Assembly: GCA_021613335.1 (NCBI GenBank)
Contig: JAJTWR010000159.1
Coordinates: 1,904,501-1,968,500 of the forward strand
Reading direction: 5' to 3'
Source of the DNA: Whitmania pigra
Taxonomy: Eukaryota; Annelida; Clitellata; Hirudinida; Haemopidae
DNA: 64,000 nt
Numbering within the stretch: the stretch's first letter is position 1; every line of letters starts with the position of its first letter. The translations under genes and the position numbers were made by a program. The notes under the pieces are model-generated. The model saw nothing but the letters and a program-made list of their open reading frames with translations, did no database searches and had not been told where the DNA came from. This document shows positions 12,274 through 23,995 of the stretch, in pieces.

Positions 12274-12978
12274 TTCTAGGTATACCAATTAGGTCCACGA
12301 TATTAAGGACAGACGTGTCGTTGTTTCAAGCATAGACGCAGCAATTAATACAAATTATTATTTGTTTACGTTTTACAAAAATAAAATGTTGCCATATTAA
12401 TGTCACTACTTACCGTTTTGTCAAAAGAATGTTTTCTATTTTTAAAAATAGTATTTGCAAACATCTTAAGCAAGGTTAAGTTTGTTCATTATGGACGGTT
12501 GTTTATGTTATGTTTGGACACATAGTTAAATGTTTGTGTTTAATGTTTTCATTTAACTGGTACTATGAGCGTTAAAATATTTTTGACTTAATGACCTATT
12601 TAGTTATCAATTTTATTTGAAAATAATTATTGGTTACTATCGTTTTTATTCGTAATGCACGAAGCTTTCGATTGCAACCAGTTTTTGTGGTTCGTGGTTA
12701 TTCATCATTTGCGTAAGGAATGTAAGTATTAGTAAAATGATAAGAAATACTAAAGGAATACCTATGATTGTTGTGATTTAGAGATCTGGACGGTCACGAC
12801 CATGTGAATTCCTATGGCCATGTGAATCGCCACAAACATATTATGATTTAGCATGCATTTTGATATTTATTTATAAGTGCATTTGCATAGGATCTAAGAT
12901 TGGTTTTGCAGGTATCAATTTCAAGCATCAGCGTTAAATGCATTCTCTTTATTTTGAAGAGCTCTAGAGACATCAATC
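12274..12978. promoter_or_regulatory. Shared upstream region between SEC63 and SETD1
   Basis: The two start codons are 705 bases apart on opposite strands, so this stretch must hold both promoters and 5' UTRs. A pyrimidine-TTTGCAG near 12912 could be a 3' splice site of a SETD1 5' UTR intron. No TATA box or other motif can be assigned confidently. Confidence 0.5.
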
Positions 12979-15900
12979 ATGGATCCCAGGATTGGAAAGG
13001 CAGACTATGGAGAGAGATATAGAAAACTTTACCAAACCGAACTGTCCGACAATTCTAACAATCATGAATCTAATAATGCACCTCGGCATGTTCACGGGAC
13101 GCCCGACACAAATTGTAACAAAATAAATCACTTCAATGAGCAAAATGGTGAGAGAAAACCAAGGAATTACAAACTTATTAGTGATCCAGCACTACAACAT
13201 GGTGTGAAGAAAGTTTACAGCATTAATGGAGTCATTCCTGGGGTGAACATTGCCATTGTTATGAAATTTATGCATTAATTTTATGATGATTTTGAGTTAA
13301 TGGGTCTTTAAATTTTTGAATAAACAAAACATTATCATCGCAACAAGAAGGCGATAAAATAAATCTCACAAAGTTCTTTAAATACATGCTGATTTACTGT
13401 GCCTTAACTTACAGACAAATGAAGTTGTGGTGGTCAGAGATCCCAGACATCGATCATCAAAGTTTTATTTTAAAAAGGAACCAACAGATTTACCTGTGCC
13501 CATGTTCAAAGTACTAACCTATTCATTGAATGTTTACAGTTTATAACATTTAATTTTGTTTTAAATTGTTCAAAACGATGCAGGGCACCTTATAAATTAA
13601 CTATTATTATTTAAAGATTGTTCTAATTAGTTTCCCAGCCTCAGACAGGCTGTGATTACTGAATATGTGATGATTTGAAATTTTAGCATGACCAGCATTC
13701 AGTGAGTACAGTTCTTCCAAAAGAAGTGACATTTTTAAACCTCAATAATAACATCGACAAGTCCTTTTTAACGAATCACTGCTCACCATTTGGAATGATA
13801 GATAATGTGACCATATATTACCATCCAATCACCAAAAAACATCTTGGCATAGGATCGGTGAGATTGTTGTATGATGCAATCATTTTCTGAGGAACGGCGC
13901 CAATTTTGATGTTCTCGTGCAGGTGCTCTTCAGTTCCACGAAGGCTGCCAAACTTTGCTGTGAAAAACTCCACAACACAAGTGTCATGGGCAATATAATG
14001 AATGTATTTGTTGACATTTCAGGTTAGTTACATAATATTTAAATGTGATGATCGTTATGCAACGTGCGCAAGCGTGATGTCGTACTTTTACCAGGAGCAG
14101 AGCGAAAGAGGGTGATTGAAGAAATTACAATTCAGAAATCAACAAAAATTCCTGTCAACACAGGGGCAACTCCCTTCAAATCGCCAACGCAGAACAAGCT
14201 TCACAAGATAGCCAGTCAAGGCAACATCGTGGAATTATCCAATTTGCAGAACAAATCCGATTCGAGTTCGAGCCTGCACCTTTTGCATGCCGACGGTAAT
14301 TCTGCCGCGAATCAAAACGGTGTCGCGACAGTCGACCTCCCCACGCCGTCCTACTCGGACTTGGGTTATTTCTCTTCTCGACAGTCCGACGCCTCGGAAC
14401 AAGTTCTGTCGTCGGGCGGAGAGTCCGTCGGGTCGGGAAACAGCAGCATAATTTTACCGGCAGATCCGAGACTGAGCAGGTCCAAAGATAACGCTCGAGT
14501 GGTTAACGACTCTCCGATAGGCAGTGACGAATTTCTACCTTCAACATTGAATTTCAATAACTTGAATTCTCCATTTACCCCTGATCAATCCAGACCTTCT
14601 AAAATCGACCCTTCTTGTGCTACAATTCTTCCAAGATTTTCAAAAGTCAGAAATAGTGTTTCCGTGTTAAATCACTCTTCGCCATTGCCAACTGCCGAGT
14701 CTGAAGTAGATCAAGTTCAGAACAGAGATCCACGACTCACGAGATCAAAGGATAACCACACAAACTGTGTAAAAGTTGATAAAACTGCAATGTCAAATGT
14801 TCCATCTCGCCACAGTTTTTCAGACTTGAATACTTTCATGAACCAATATCATGATAATTCTGCCTCAATTAATGAGGAAGAGATAAATAGCTCCTGCAAA
14901 TCAGCTTGTGAAAACATTGAAGACAAACAAGATGCATTGACAATCAGTCTGGATACACGAATAGAAGCCATGTTGAACCAGGAAGCTTCATTCGGTATTC
15001 CACGAGCTTCATCTTTTTCTTTGGCTCCTATATTGGACGAGGCTTTCGGCCAATCCGATGGCATTGTCGGCTCAACAAATGAACAGCCAACTGATGGTTG
15101 CCAAATCAAAGATGGCACTGGCGATGATGATGACGATGACAGAATGAGTATGTCATCCTGTGATGAACCAAAGAATGACTTGATAGAAGTGAATGTTCCA
15201 GCAAAAAATCCCCAGGTCAGCAAGCCTCCACCTCCTCTGATTACGCAGTGGCCTCTGTTTCAATTTCAGTTCCAAGTCGGAATTCCCATGATGCCGACTT
15301 TCATGCCGAGTTATCCACGATTTTACAACATGTTCGATGTTCCCGAAGTACCGTTGCCCGTGCAAGAGGACGAGACTTCGGGGAAATTCCGGAAAGTCTT
15401 GGGTTCCGTAGTCACAGAACTGAAAACTGTTTTGAGCAAAGACCTAAGGAGGAAAATGGTAGAAAGCACAGCTTTTGAAGTTTTTGATGAGTGGTGGAAT
15501 AAAAATGACCTCCTCGATAAGGTTACAAAATTTGTTCATTTGTCAAGTCAGATTTATTCATGAGAGGAATTTTTTTTTAGAAATGTGGGAGTGATCTTTT
15601 CTCTCAAAAATCTTCCAACGTTCCAAATCGATCCTCGGCTCATTCGATGAACGATGACGGTTCCTCTATGCTCAGTTTCCTATTTGAGGGACAAGACTCT
15701 CAAAATAGAATGGGATTTGGATCTGGAGGTTTGCTCGGTCTTAGGGGAATTGCTGCAAAATTACCTTCATTTAGGGTGGGTTTGGTTTTCATGAAATTTT
15801 CATTTTTGCTTTTGTGCCATGCAAGTTAAGTTGTATTGCATTATTATTGTATTATTATTTTTATTATTATTATTATTATTATTGCTGTTGCTGTTGCTGT

Positions 15901-18596
15901 TGTTAATATTATTGTTACTGATTTTGATGCAGAAGAAATATCGAGCTCCAACTCCACCTCCTGCGGAAACAGGGGAGAACGAGAATCATCGGATCACATG
16001 TGCATCAGGTCTTGTATCACATTCCTTGACAAATTTTTCTCAATACAGCTTTCTTCATTTAGTGACTTAGCTTCGATCATTTGAATATTATTTAGTAGCT
16101 TGAATTGATTTTTCAAGTTTTGTTGATTTAGTTAAGTTTTATAGTTATGATTGTTGCTATGACTATTCAAGGACTACCATTAAAACCATCTATGATCATA
16201 TGTTTTTCAGATTCTGAATCAGATGAAGAGTCTAAAGAAAACCTGCCTGGAATTTCAGAAGAAGATGCAGTTGACAGAGATTCGGTAGTTAGGTTTAGAT
16301 CGGGCTCACATCATGATTCGTCTGATAGTGAAGAAAGTAGCAGTGATGATGAAGAGATTGATGACGTACATGTTAGAAAAGGCAGAAGCAGGAAATCTCG
16401 GCTTATCCTCAGTGACAGTGGAGAGGACGATGATGAAAGTGGTTCTGAATCTGGAGGAACTGCTATGGCATCTGATGAGAGCGATGATGATCTTCTAGAC
16501 AAGCTGGAAGATGATGGGCATAAAATTGCTCTAAAGGAAACTGAAGGTTTTATTTTAGAATAACTTCACAGATAACTTTTGAATATCTTACAGGTTTTGT
16601 TTTTAATCCTCTTTATTAGAATTTCTGGAACACAAAAGAGAAAGCTTAAAGAGAAGACATGATTTCTTTGGGTCATCGGAAGATGAATCAGATGAAGGAG
16701 TGTTTTTTAATAAAAAACTCAGACATGAAACCAGTGAGGAATCACTCGCTGATGCAAATATTGATCAGATTTTTGATGAAGAAAGTATAAGTGATAGTAA
16801 AAAGAGAAAGAGGTATTTTCTAAAATTTCATTCATAAAATTGATGTTATAATAACAATGATTTTATCAATAACATTTAGGCAAATATATGAAGGAAAGGC
16901 TTCAAATGAAAAGCCAAGGAAAGTTAAAAGATTAGAAATTGATGATTCATCCTCACCAATTCTAGTGCCTACCTCAGAAAGCCACACGTCCTGTCGCCTT
17001 TTCTTTCCCCCTCAATCTCCGTCAGGGCCTTCTCATCCAAAGGTTTTCAGGGCTGAGGTTATACTTGAAAATTTTTTATCCTGTTTCATTTTCTTAACAA
17101 TCTCTTTCTGTTACAGAATCTTCCCAACAATCTATCTCAAAATATCAAGCTCTCTGATGTCACAAACAGAATTTCTGTAGAGTCTAAAAGTCCACAGAGG
17201 CTGAAACCTTCTCGAGAACTTCAAAGATTACACTGTTCATTCTCGTCTCAAACTAAGCAAACATTCAAGCATGACGTCAGGTTTCAACCAAGGGATTATG
17301 AAATGGAAGCTCAAATTGTCCACTCATTTTTTAATAGCGGAATAGATGCTGAAGATATAGCTTACCTGAAAGAGAGCTACGAACAACTGATATTAGCTGA
17401 TTATCCTCAAACTAACTGGTTAAATGAGACACATTGGTTTGACCACCCCTCTACACACATACCTCCACACGTTCCAACAGCTCGAAACAAAAAGAAAAGG
17501 TTGGCAGAAGAATTTGAAACAAGACACAAAACCGGTTTGTTTTTGTGATGGATGTTTTTCTAAATTTTTCTAAGTTTATTGAAATTCAAGTTTCTTTAAA
17601 ATTAATTCAATGCTAAAAAAGCAACTCTTTTCTTTTACAATTTTTTAGTATAAATTTGTAACTCCAGGAGAGAGGTTTTTGTTACACCTGTATTAATACC
17701 TCAATATAATAATGCTCTTACTAAGATCATGTTTTAGGTATTAGCAGCAGTTGATTTGTATTTCATCTAGGTTCAGCAAGGACTGAAGGTTATTACAAAA
17801 TCAGCTTAAATGAGAAGCTCAGATATCTAAAGAGTGCCATGGGAGTGCAGAATCACATGCTTGTCACCAATCCAAATGAAGCAGATTCAAATCTTGCTGC
17901 CATAACTGGCATGAAGAAGAAAGTTCAGCAACAGTCGAGAGATGCCAGGTCCGAGAGCAGGAGGTGGCAGAGCTTCTTCTCGTCAATTGGGGAGGATCTT
18001 GGAGATCTCTTGAAGTTCAATCAGCTCAAGGTACCTTCAAATTATGTCGCATTTTGTCAAACCGTTTACTCATGCAGTGAATTTCTCGTCCGATAGTTCC
18101 GCAAGAAGCAACTTAAATTTGCCAAGAGTGGAATTCACGACTGGGGTTTATTCGCTTTGGAGAGGATACAGGAAGGCGAGATGGTTATAGAATATGTCGG
18201 CCAAGTTATAAGGCAGTCCATGGCAGACATTAGAGAGAAGAGATATGAGAGCACTGGCATAGGGTCGAGCTATCTATTCCGAATAGATGGAGACATGATC
18301 GTCGACGCGACGAAGTACGGAAACCTTGCCAGATTCATCAACCACTCCTGCACCGTGAGTAGACCAGCATTTCATGCTGACGATGTTTTATCAAGCCATT
18401 CACAAAACTTTTCATTTTACAGCCAAATTGTTGCGCAAAAATTGTGACCGTCGAATCACAGAAGAAAATAGTCATCTATTCAAGGAGGGACATAGAAGTG
18501 AACGAAGAAATTACATACGACTACAAATTCCCACTCGAGGACCAAAAGATACCCTGTCTTTGTGGTTCCTCTGGGTGCAGAGGCTCCCTGAATTAA
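12979..18596 (+). CDS. SETD1: SETD1-type histone H3 lysine-4 methyltransferase (COMPASS catalytic subunit)
   Basis: SETD1/Set1 writes H3K4 methylation at promoters as part of COMPASS. Exon 1 starts [18 protein letters not shown]. The next exons hold an RRM (about 13690-14020: VPKEVTFL-like start, [16 protein letters not shown]). A large low-complexity exon (about 14065-15525) ends with the conserved [20 protein letters not shown] and FDEWW. Acidic serine-rich exons follow (16210-16990). Near 17770 a split exon joint reads GSARTEGYY, the WDR5-binding Win motif. The N-SET ends [20 protein letters not shown]. The SET domain (about 18095-18560) contains [26 protein letters not shown] and a post-[16 protein letters not shown] just before the stop. 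The H-S-C and Y-D-Y catalytic motifs are intact. The order RRM, N-SET, Win and C-terminal SET is specific to SETD1 rather than MLL. It is convergent with tropomyosin. Confidence 0.95.
15846..15915 (+). repeat. ATT/GCT trinucleotide run in a SETD1 intron
   Basis: About ten TTATTA units followed by four GCTGTT units lie just before the polypyrimidine tract of the exon starting at about 15934. It is intronic, because the flanking splice sites match the SETD1 protein. Confidence 0.8.
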
Positions 18597-19099
18597 AATA
18601 TTTGGTTTACTGTGATATCAACTGCTATGTTTTATTTGTTTTTAATTGAACCTAAGTGTCTGGATGTTGACAGGTCGCAATCATGTTTGTTAATGCGCAC
18701 AAAGACACATCATGTCACGGCATGTACAGGGAATAAACATCAGTCTATCACTGAGTTTCAAAGGCTCAGAGATGCAAGTGATTTTTATATTTGTAATAAA
18801 TTCACATCAAATTTAATTTTGACATTATACATGAGACAATGGTAGCACTAATATCAAGATTACTGGAATATGCCAGAGCAGCAATTTCAGCCCCAAAACT
18901 GGCAATCAGACAAAATCATGATTTTTGTGAGTTTTATGAAGCATAATTCCAAATCCATGCAACAACAAGAAAGAAGCCGATTGAATGAGCACTGAGATGT
19001 CTAAGACATATTCGCACAATTGTGGCATATAAAGCAAAGTAGGAAACACTGAAAACATCATTTTGTGTGAACGTATCCAAAGCATCAGAAATGTCAATT
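18597..19099. other. Convergent 3' UTR space between SETD1 and tropomyosin
   Basis: No exon seen. Both 3' UTRs and poly(A) sites must lie in about 500 bases. Open frames here are short and unmatched. Confidence 0.4.
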
Positions 19100-20407
19100 C
19101 TAGCTGGAAGCAACTTCTGAGATGGAGTCTGAACCATGTCTCAGCACTTGGCACTGGAGCTTCATTTGCAGAAGTTCATCTGAGAATGTAGTAATTATAA
19201 CCATTTAATGAAAGGGTTCAAAATGATGCTACAATTTGTATGGGCACCTTGCAAATGGTCTAACTCCCTCTGCAGAGAAGAAGTGGCCTTGTCTGCTTGA
19301 TTTCCATGATCTTCAGCCTAAGTTGGTTTGAATTAAAATGTGTTAGGCACATACATAATTCTATTTTCCTAGATTGATGAATACCTTTTTTAATTGACTC
19401 CTTAGTTCCTCAATGGTTTTATCAAAATTAGATTCTTTAGTGGTTGCCTGATAAATAGTTTTATAAATGGTCATAAAGTGATGATGTTATGCATACTGTA
19501 ATATTTGAAATGAAATAAAAATTGCCTTGTCAATTTTAGTTTGCATAGATTTAAGCTTGATGGTGAGAGTCTTCAGATCTTCTTGTAAATTTTTGACCCC
19601 ACTAAAATGCAATGCAATATCAATGTTACTGCATACATAATTGCAATCCATGGCCAGTCCAGGCCAACAAACCGTTCTGATGCTTCTGTCTTTGCAAGGT
19701 CCTTCTCTAGTTCAGTTTCTGCAGCAGCAAGCTTTCTAGAGACCTGCAATCATAGCCAAAATAACAAATTAATAAAAACTAATAAATTTGAGAACTGCAA
19801 ATCTGTTGGAACCTACCTCATCATATCTCCTTTCTGATTCAAGGGCAACTTCACTTGTTTCTCTGAAAATCTGTTCCAATTCTAACAGCTTTTCCTCATC
19901 TGCAATGCACTTTTGATCCAAAACTCTTCGTTGCCTAACAAACAATTCATCATTATAACATCTCAATTTGCTCAATTTATGTCTCACCTACTTTTCACAT
20001 TCTTCCGCAACTTTAGCAGTTTCCAACAATTTCTCACACAATGCAGCGTATTTTGCGACTTGCTGGTCGTATTCGTTTTCCATCAAACTAAGTTTGTGAT
20101 TGAGTTCTCTCACCTCACTTTCCAGCTAAAGTCGTAAATAAAAGTTCGTAGTTAACCTAACTATAGTGGCCTCTAAAAATTGTCTGCTCTATGGAAGAAC
20201 CATTTCACCTTATTCAAAAGCCTTCAAACATAGTTAAGCCAATTTACCAGCAGCAAAAAAATAACTTACTGTTTTAGTCTTTCCTTTTTCTTTCTCCAGT
20301 TCATTCTCAGAAAAATCGTGCAATGATTTGTATTTGTTTAATTCTTCCGAAACTTCTTGCATACGCACCTTTAAGGCATTCATAGACACCGTACCGTCTC
20401 CAGCCAT
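19100..20407 (-). CDS. TPM: Tropomyosin, short (non-muscle-like) form
   Basis: Tropomyosin is a parallel coiled coil that lies along actin filaments and controls access of myosin and other binders. Eight exons are readable. The first is MAGDGTVSMNALKVRMQE, about 45 residues, starting at 20407. Later ones give LESEVRELNHKLSLMENEYD, then RRVLDQKCIADEEKLLELEQ with ALESERRYDE, which matches the family's central constitutive exon. Next come VSRKLAAAETELEKDLAKTE, NLQEDLKTLTIKLKSMQ, a FDKTIEELRSQLKK exon, NQADKATSSLQRELDHLQ and a last exon ending SISEVASS. The total is about 248 residues, which is the short class rather than the 284-residue muscle form. The C-terminus departs from the usual ELDQTF ending, so isoform exons may be missed. 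One intron appears to use a GC donor (see findings). Confidence 0.88.
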
Positions 20408-22439
20408 ATTGACGAAATTATAATATTTGGATAATTTACTGAACTTACCAAAAACTGTGATAAACTGCTTGATATTAAGCCATGCCGATTATTAGTTAAT
20501 AAGTGACTTACTATCTTTTTGACTTTTTAGTAAAAAAAAAAAGTATGCATATTGTAGAATCTGTTGAAAATGGAAAAAAACATTAAATTCTGGCTTACAA
20601 ACAAGCAACGAATTATTAAATTATTGAAAATAGAACGTTTAATAAAAATTTTAAAAAATATAATTATGATGAAACTTGCAAAAGGGCATGATCAGCATTT
20701 AATTCTGATCACTTTTGAAAAAGTTTTCTTTCCAAATTATAATTTTGATAGATTCAAGTTTATGGACTGCAATAAAAATCATTCTCACATATCCGATTTT
20801 GCATAAATTAATATAATTCAATTACATCCTGGATGGGTATTTTGGTTTAGAATCGTTTCAATTAATAGGTAATAAATTAATGTTTTAAATTATTTATCAT
20901 AAATGATCACTTACTATCAAATACTGATATGGAATAGTAAGGTAAGCGTTTGAACATCCGGTGATCGGATCAAGTTATTTGGTATGTTTAAGAGGCCCAC
21001 TTGGGTGTTCGGCTTAATGAGTTTCCGATAAAATACGATTTAAGTGTCCCTAAAAATTTGATATCATTTGAGATATAAATATGATGAAATGAAACTTAAC
21101 AAGTATAACTTATAAACATAACCCGTTTTATTTCACAGATTTCAAAGAAAAAATGATATGGGAGGATAATTTAAAATGTTCCAAAGTTTTTATAAATTTG
21201 TTCACATTTTAGGTGATGAAATGATATCAAATTTTTAAGATATTCAGGTAATATTATAACGCTGCTTTTGTAGTTTAAACATAAAACTTTAGATTTATAA
21301 ATCTTATGAAGGCCTTATTCAAAAAATGTTGAAAGTAGAACATTTGTGTATGCTTGCATCAATTAGCATGCCATTTCAGCTCTCGATGGGAACTCACAAA
21401 ACTTGAGATGTCCTATTTTTTGTTTCGAGTCAAAATTCAAGGGGGAACCTTCGCGCGACATGAGGAAATGACCATTTATTGCGTCCACCCCAACCCTGTT
21501 TAGTATAATTCTTTATGAAATTATAAAGAGAACAAGAGACTTCAAAATTTCAAGTTTTCTTCGGAATAACTGAGACATGCTCGACTCCCAGAGTCGTCAA
21601 TTCTAAGCTTTCAGATTTTTAACAGAATGTAATAGAAAACATTTTTTGATCAAAAGTTTAAAAAAGAACAAACTATTAACAGGAAATTTATAGTCGAATT
21701 AACAGGGAAGTCTTTTTTCGGTTTAGTGCGGGGAGGGAGCACGCTCAAGCATATGAGTTTTTGTTTGCTTCTCAACAAAGGTCATGCAGAGGGAAAACAG
21801 CAACTTAGGAGCAGGGTTTCTTTCAGGCATATCTTCCTTTGAAAGTTTCATTTTTGAACAATTCATTTCATTTAGATTGTGTGATTGATTGTTAATACAT
21901 TTGCATAGTGTTGTTAGTTAATAAAAATCCTCTCATAGAACTGAAATTATTTAATTTCAAATTGGTATTTTGTAAAACAAAAGGCCCTTCCGGAATTGGA
22001 ATTCATCTGAATGATATTGTGTGAAAGAAAACCTGCTCAGGAGAGGTTTGCAACACTCCAGATGTCACTGTGAACTAGACCTGGTAGTAGTGTTATTTCA
22101 GTTGGATCTTTTCAGTTAGAGTTTGAGTTACAGATAATACGTCAACCTTTAAAATTTTTAAAAGCTCTAAAATATTTATTTTCATGGAAATACCATCAAA
22201 TTAAAAATTTGTTTGCGAACTTTCCGCAAAATTTTTTTTATAACAGTTTCTAAATTCAGTCCATCGACAAGTTCCCTCTTTTTAGAGAGGACTGCCAAGT
22301 CTGTAAGCCGTGCCTGGCTCAAATCAAATAGTACAATCTTTATGGTGGCCTAAGTCCGAATCATGGGATCTCAAGGCCACCGAATAAATGCGTCTTGATA
22401 AAATTTCTAAAACTTTCAATGGTTGCCGCGGATGTGACC
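20408..22439. other. Intergenic, no gene recognised
   Basis: AT-rich spacer of about 2 kb with only short random frames. The proximal part should hold the tropomyosin promoter. The right part may include the unrecognised end of the hAT remnant that follows. Confidence 0.4.
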
Positions 22440-23278
22440 TGAGGTGGAAGTTGGTTTAGCTCATGGATGATCGAAGGCAGTTTTTTATTAACTTAAGTTT
22501 GGAGAATGAGCGCTCACAGCTAGCGGCACTAATAGCCTATGTTGGGAAAATCAAAAGTTGAAGGGTTTATCGATTTTATAGGTTCCCGAAACTTCCACAA
22601 AACCCTTCAATCTCTCCCTTTTGGCAAAGAACTCTTCTTTTTCTATGTTTTCATCAACTTTGCCTAGCTGGCAATCATAATTATCATCAAACAGGTTTCA
22701 TAGTGTGAGAAAGGCGTATTTGTTTGCAATTAACTTGCTGAAATCTGCTAGATATTTCCTCAGTCAACCTGTCCATGACTCATGGCATTTCCCGTCTCAA
22801 CTCAACATCCAGTCCCAGTGCTGCGTCAGTCAGTTCTTCACCACCCAGACTCTCCGTGCTTATCCTCATTTCAGAGCAGAATTTTTTGGATAATGTCTAT
22901 TGCACTGTCTCTTCCTATGGAATAACCTTCACTCTCTTCATTACGGATCTTCTTTGAAAAGTCACACAAAGAATCTGAAAAACACAAAAAGGATGGAAGC
23001 TTCAGACTGCTCATGAATACAATATAAAATCTGGTCTTGGTCTAGAACAAATTGACGTTATTTAATATTTCACGAAACGTTTTAAGAAATTAGTAGGGTG
23101 AATTTAATCGATGGCTCGTACATGTTGTACATCAATCGAAACGTTATACAAAATGCCATTTAAAATGAAATCTGACCATTTAATGGACCTAACAGAAAAA
23201 CTGGAGGAAAGGGGCGGCCCTTTTTAAAAGTTTAAAATTTTTTCCTCAAAATGCCACCCCTCCCTTGGTACGCCACTG
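22440..23278 (-). mobile_element. Decayed hAT transposon, C-terminal transposase motif plus one terminus
   Basis: On the minus strand at 22535-22456 the translation reads ISAASCERSFSKLKLIKNCL and then RSSMS before a stop. This is the C-terminal dimerisation motif of hAT transposases (SxRxFSxLKxIKxxLRSxM). About 0.8 kb to the right the sequence GGTACGCCACTG ends at 23278. Its reverse complement, CAGTGGCGTACC, is a typical hAT terminus. The region between has stops in every frame. No matching left terminus or target duplication was found, so the element is truncated or rearranged. Confidence 0.7.
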
Positions 23279-23995
23279 CCAACACCACCGTGAATGTCCA
23301 TTTCTGTTGACAAGTAGGACACGTAAAACATCAGTTCTTGATCAATGCTTGGAACATGCTGAGTTGCTGCATCTGCATTAATCCTGAAGCAATCATGGTG
23401 CTGCTGCGGTATTATATCCCCATGAAGAAGTAAATGAACTTGGTAGACGTGTTGTATTTGAGGCTGCATCTGAAACAGCTGCATTTGGATTTACTGATGG
23501 ATAATCAATCTGCAATGTAATAATTAACGGACATTTTGGGATATCTTACTCCTATATATTTTTTCCATATAAATTTCTGCCAAAGTTGAAGCTTTAATTG
23601 GAATGCATGGATATATTAAATTCCTAGTGTCTCAGGTGACGCCTGGCAAAACTTAAAGTTCGAGGTTGAGAACTGCTGCCCTGCATTCTTTGTTAATAGC
23701 AATAATGTTCAGATTATACGGCACGACGATGATGCATGAACATATAGAAAAATATTAAAACTCCATTAAAAATTATTTATGGTGATTGTGATTTTTAAAA
23801 TACTATTTATAATAATTTTTTTTATTTTAGAATAAATTTAAATAGAATAATCTTAGAATGTCTAGAAAAATATTCTTTAATATATCGATTAACTTTTAAA
23901 ATACTAGCGCGGCACTTGTAATTTTGTTTTGATGTTTTCCTAGTGATCGGCGAATTGTAACATTTCTCAAGTTCTGTATATAAATACTCATCAAA
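23279..23995. other. Upstream region of POLA2
   Basis: No exon recognised. It contains the POLA2 promoter by position. AT-rich, no named element. Confidence 0.35.

Noticed and set aside
16311..16502. Serine-rich minus-strand frame
   Set aside because: Opposite strand of the acidic SETD1 exon.
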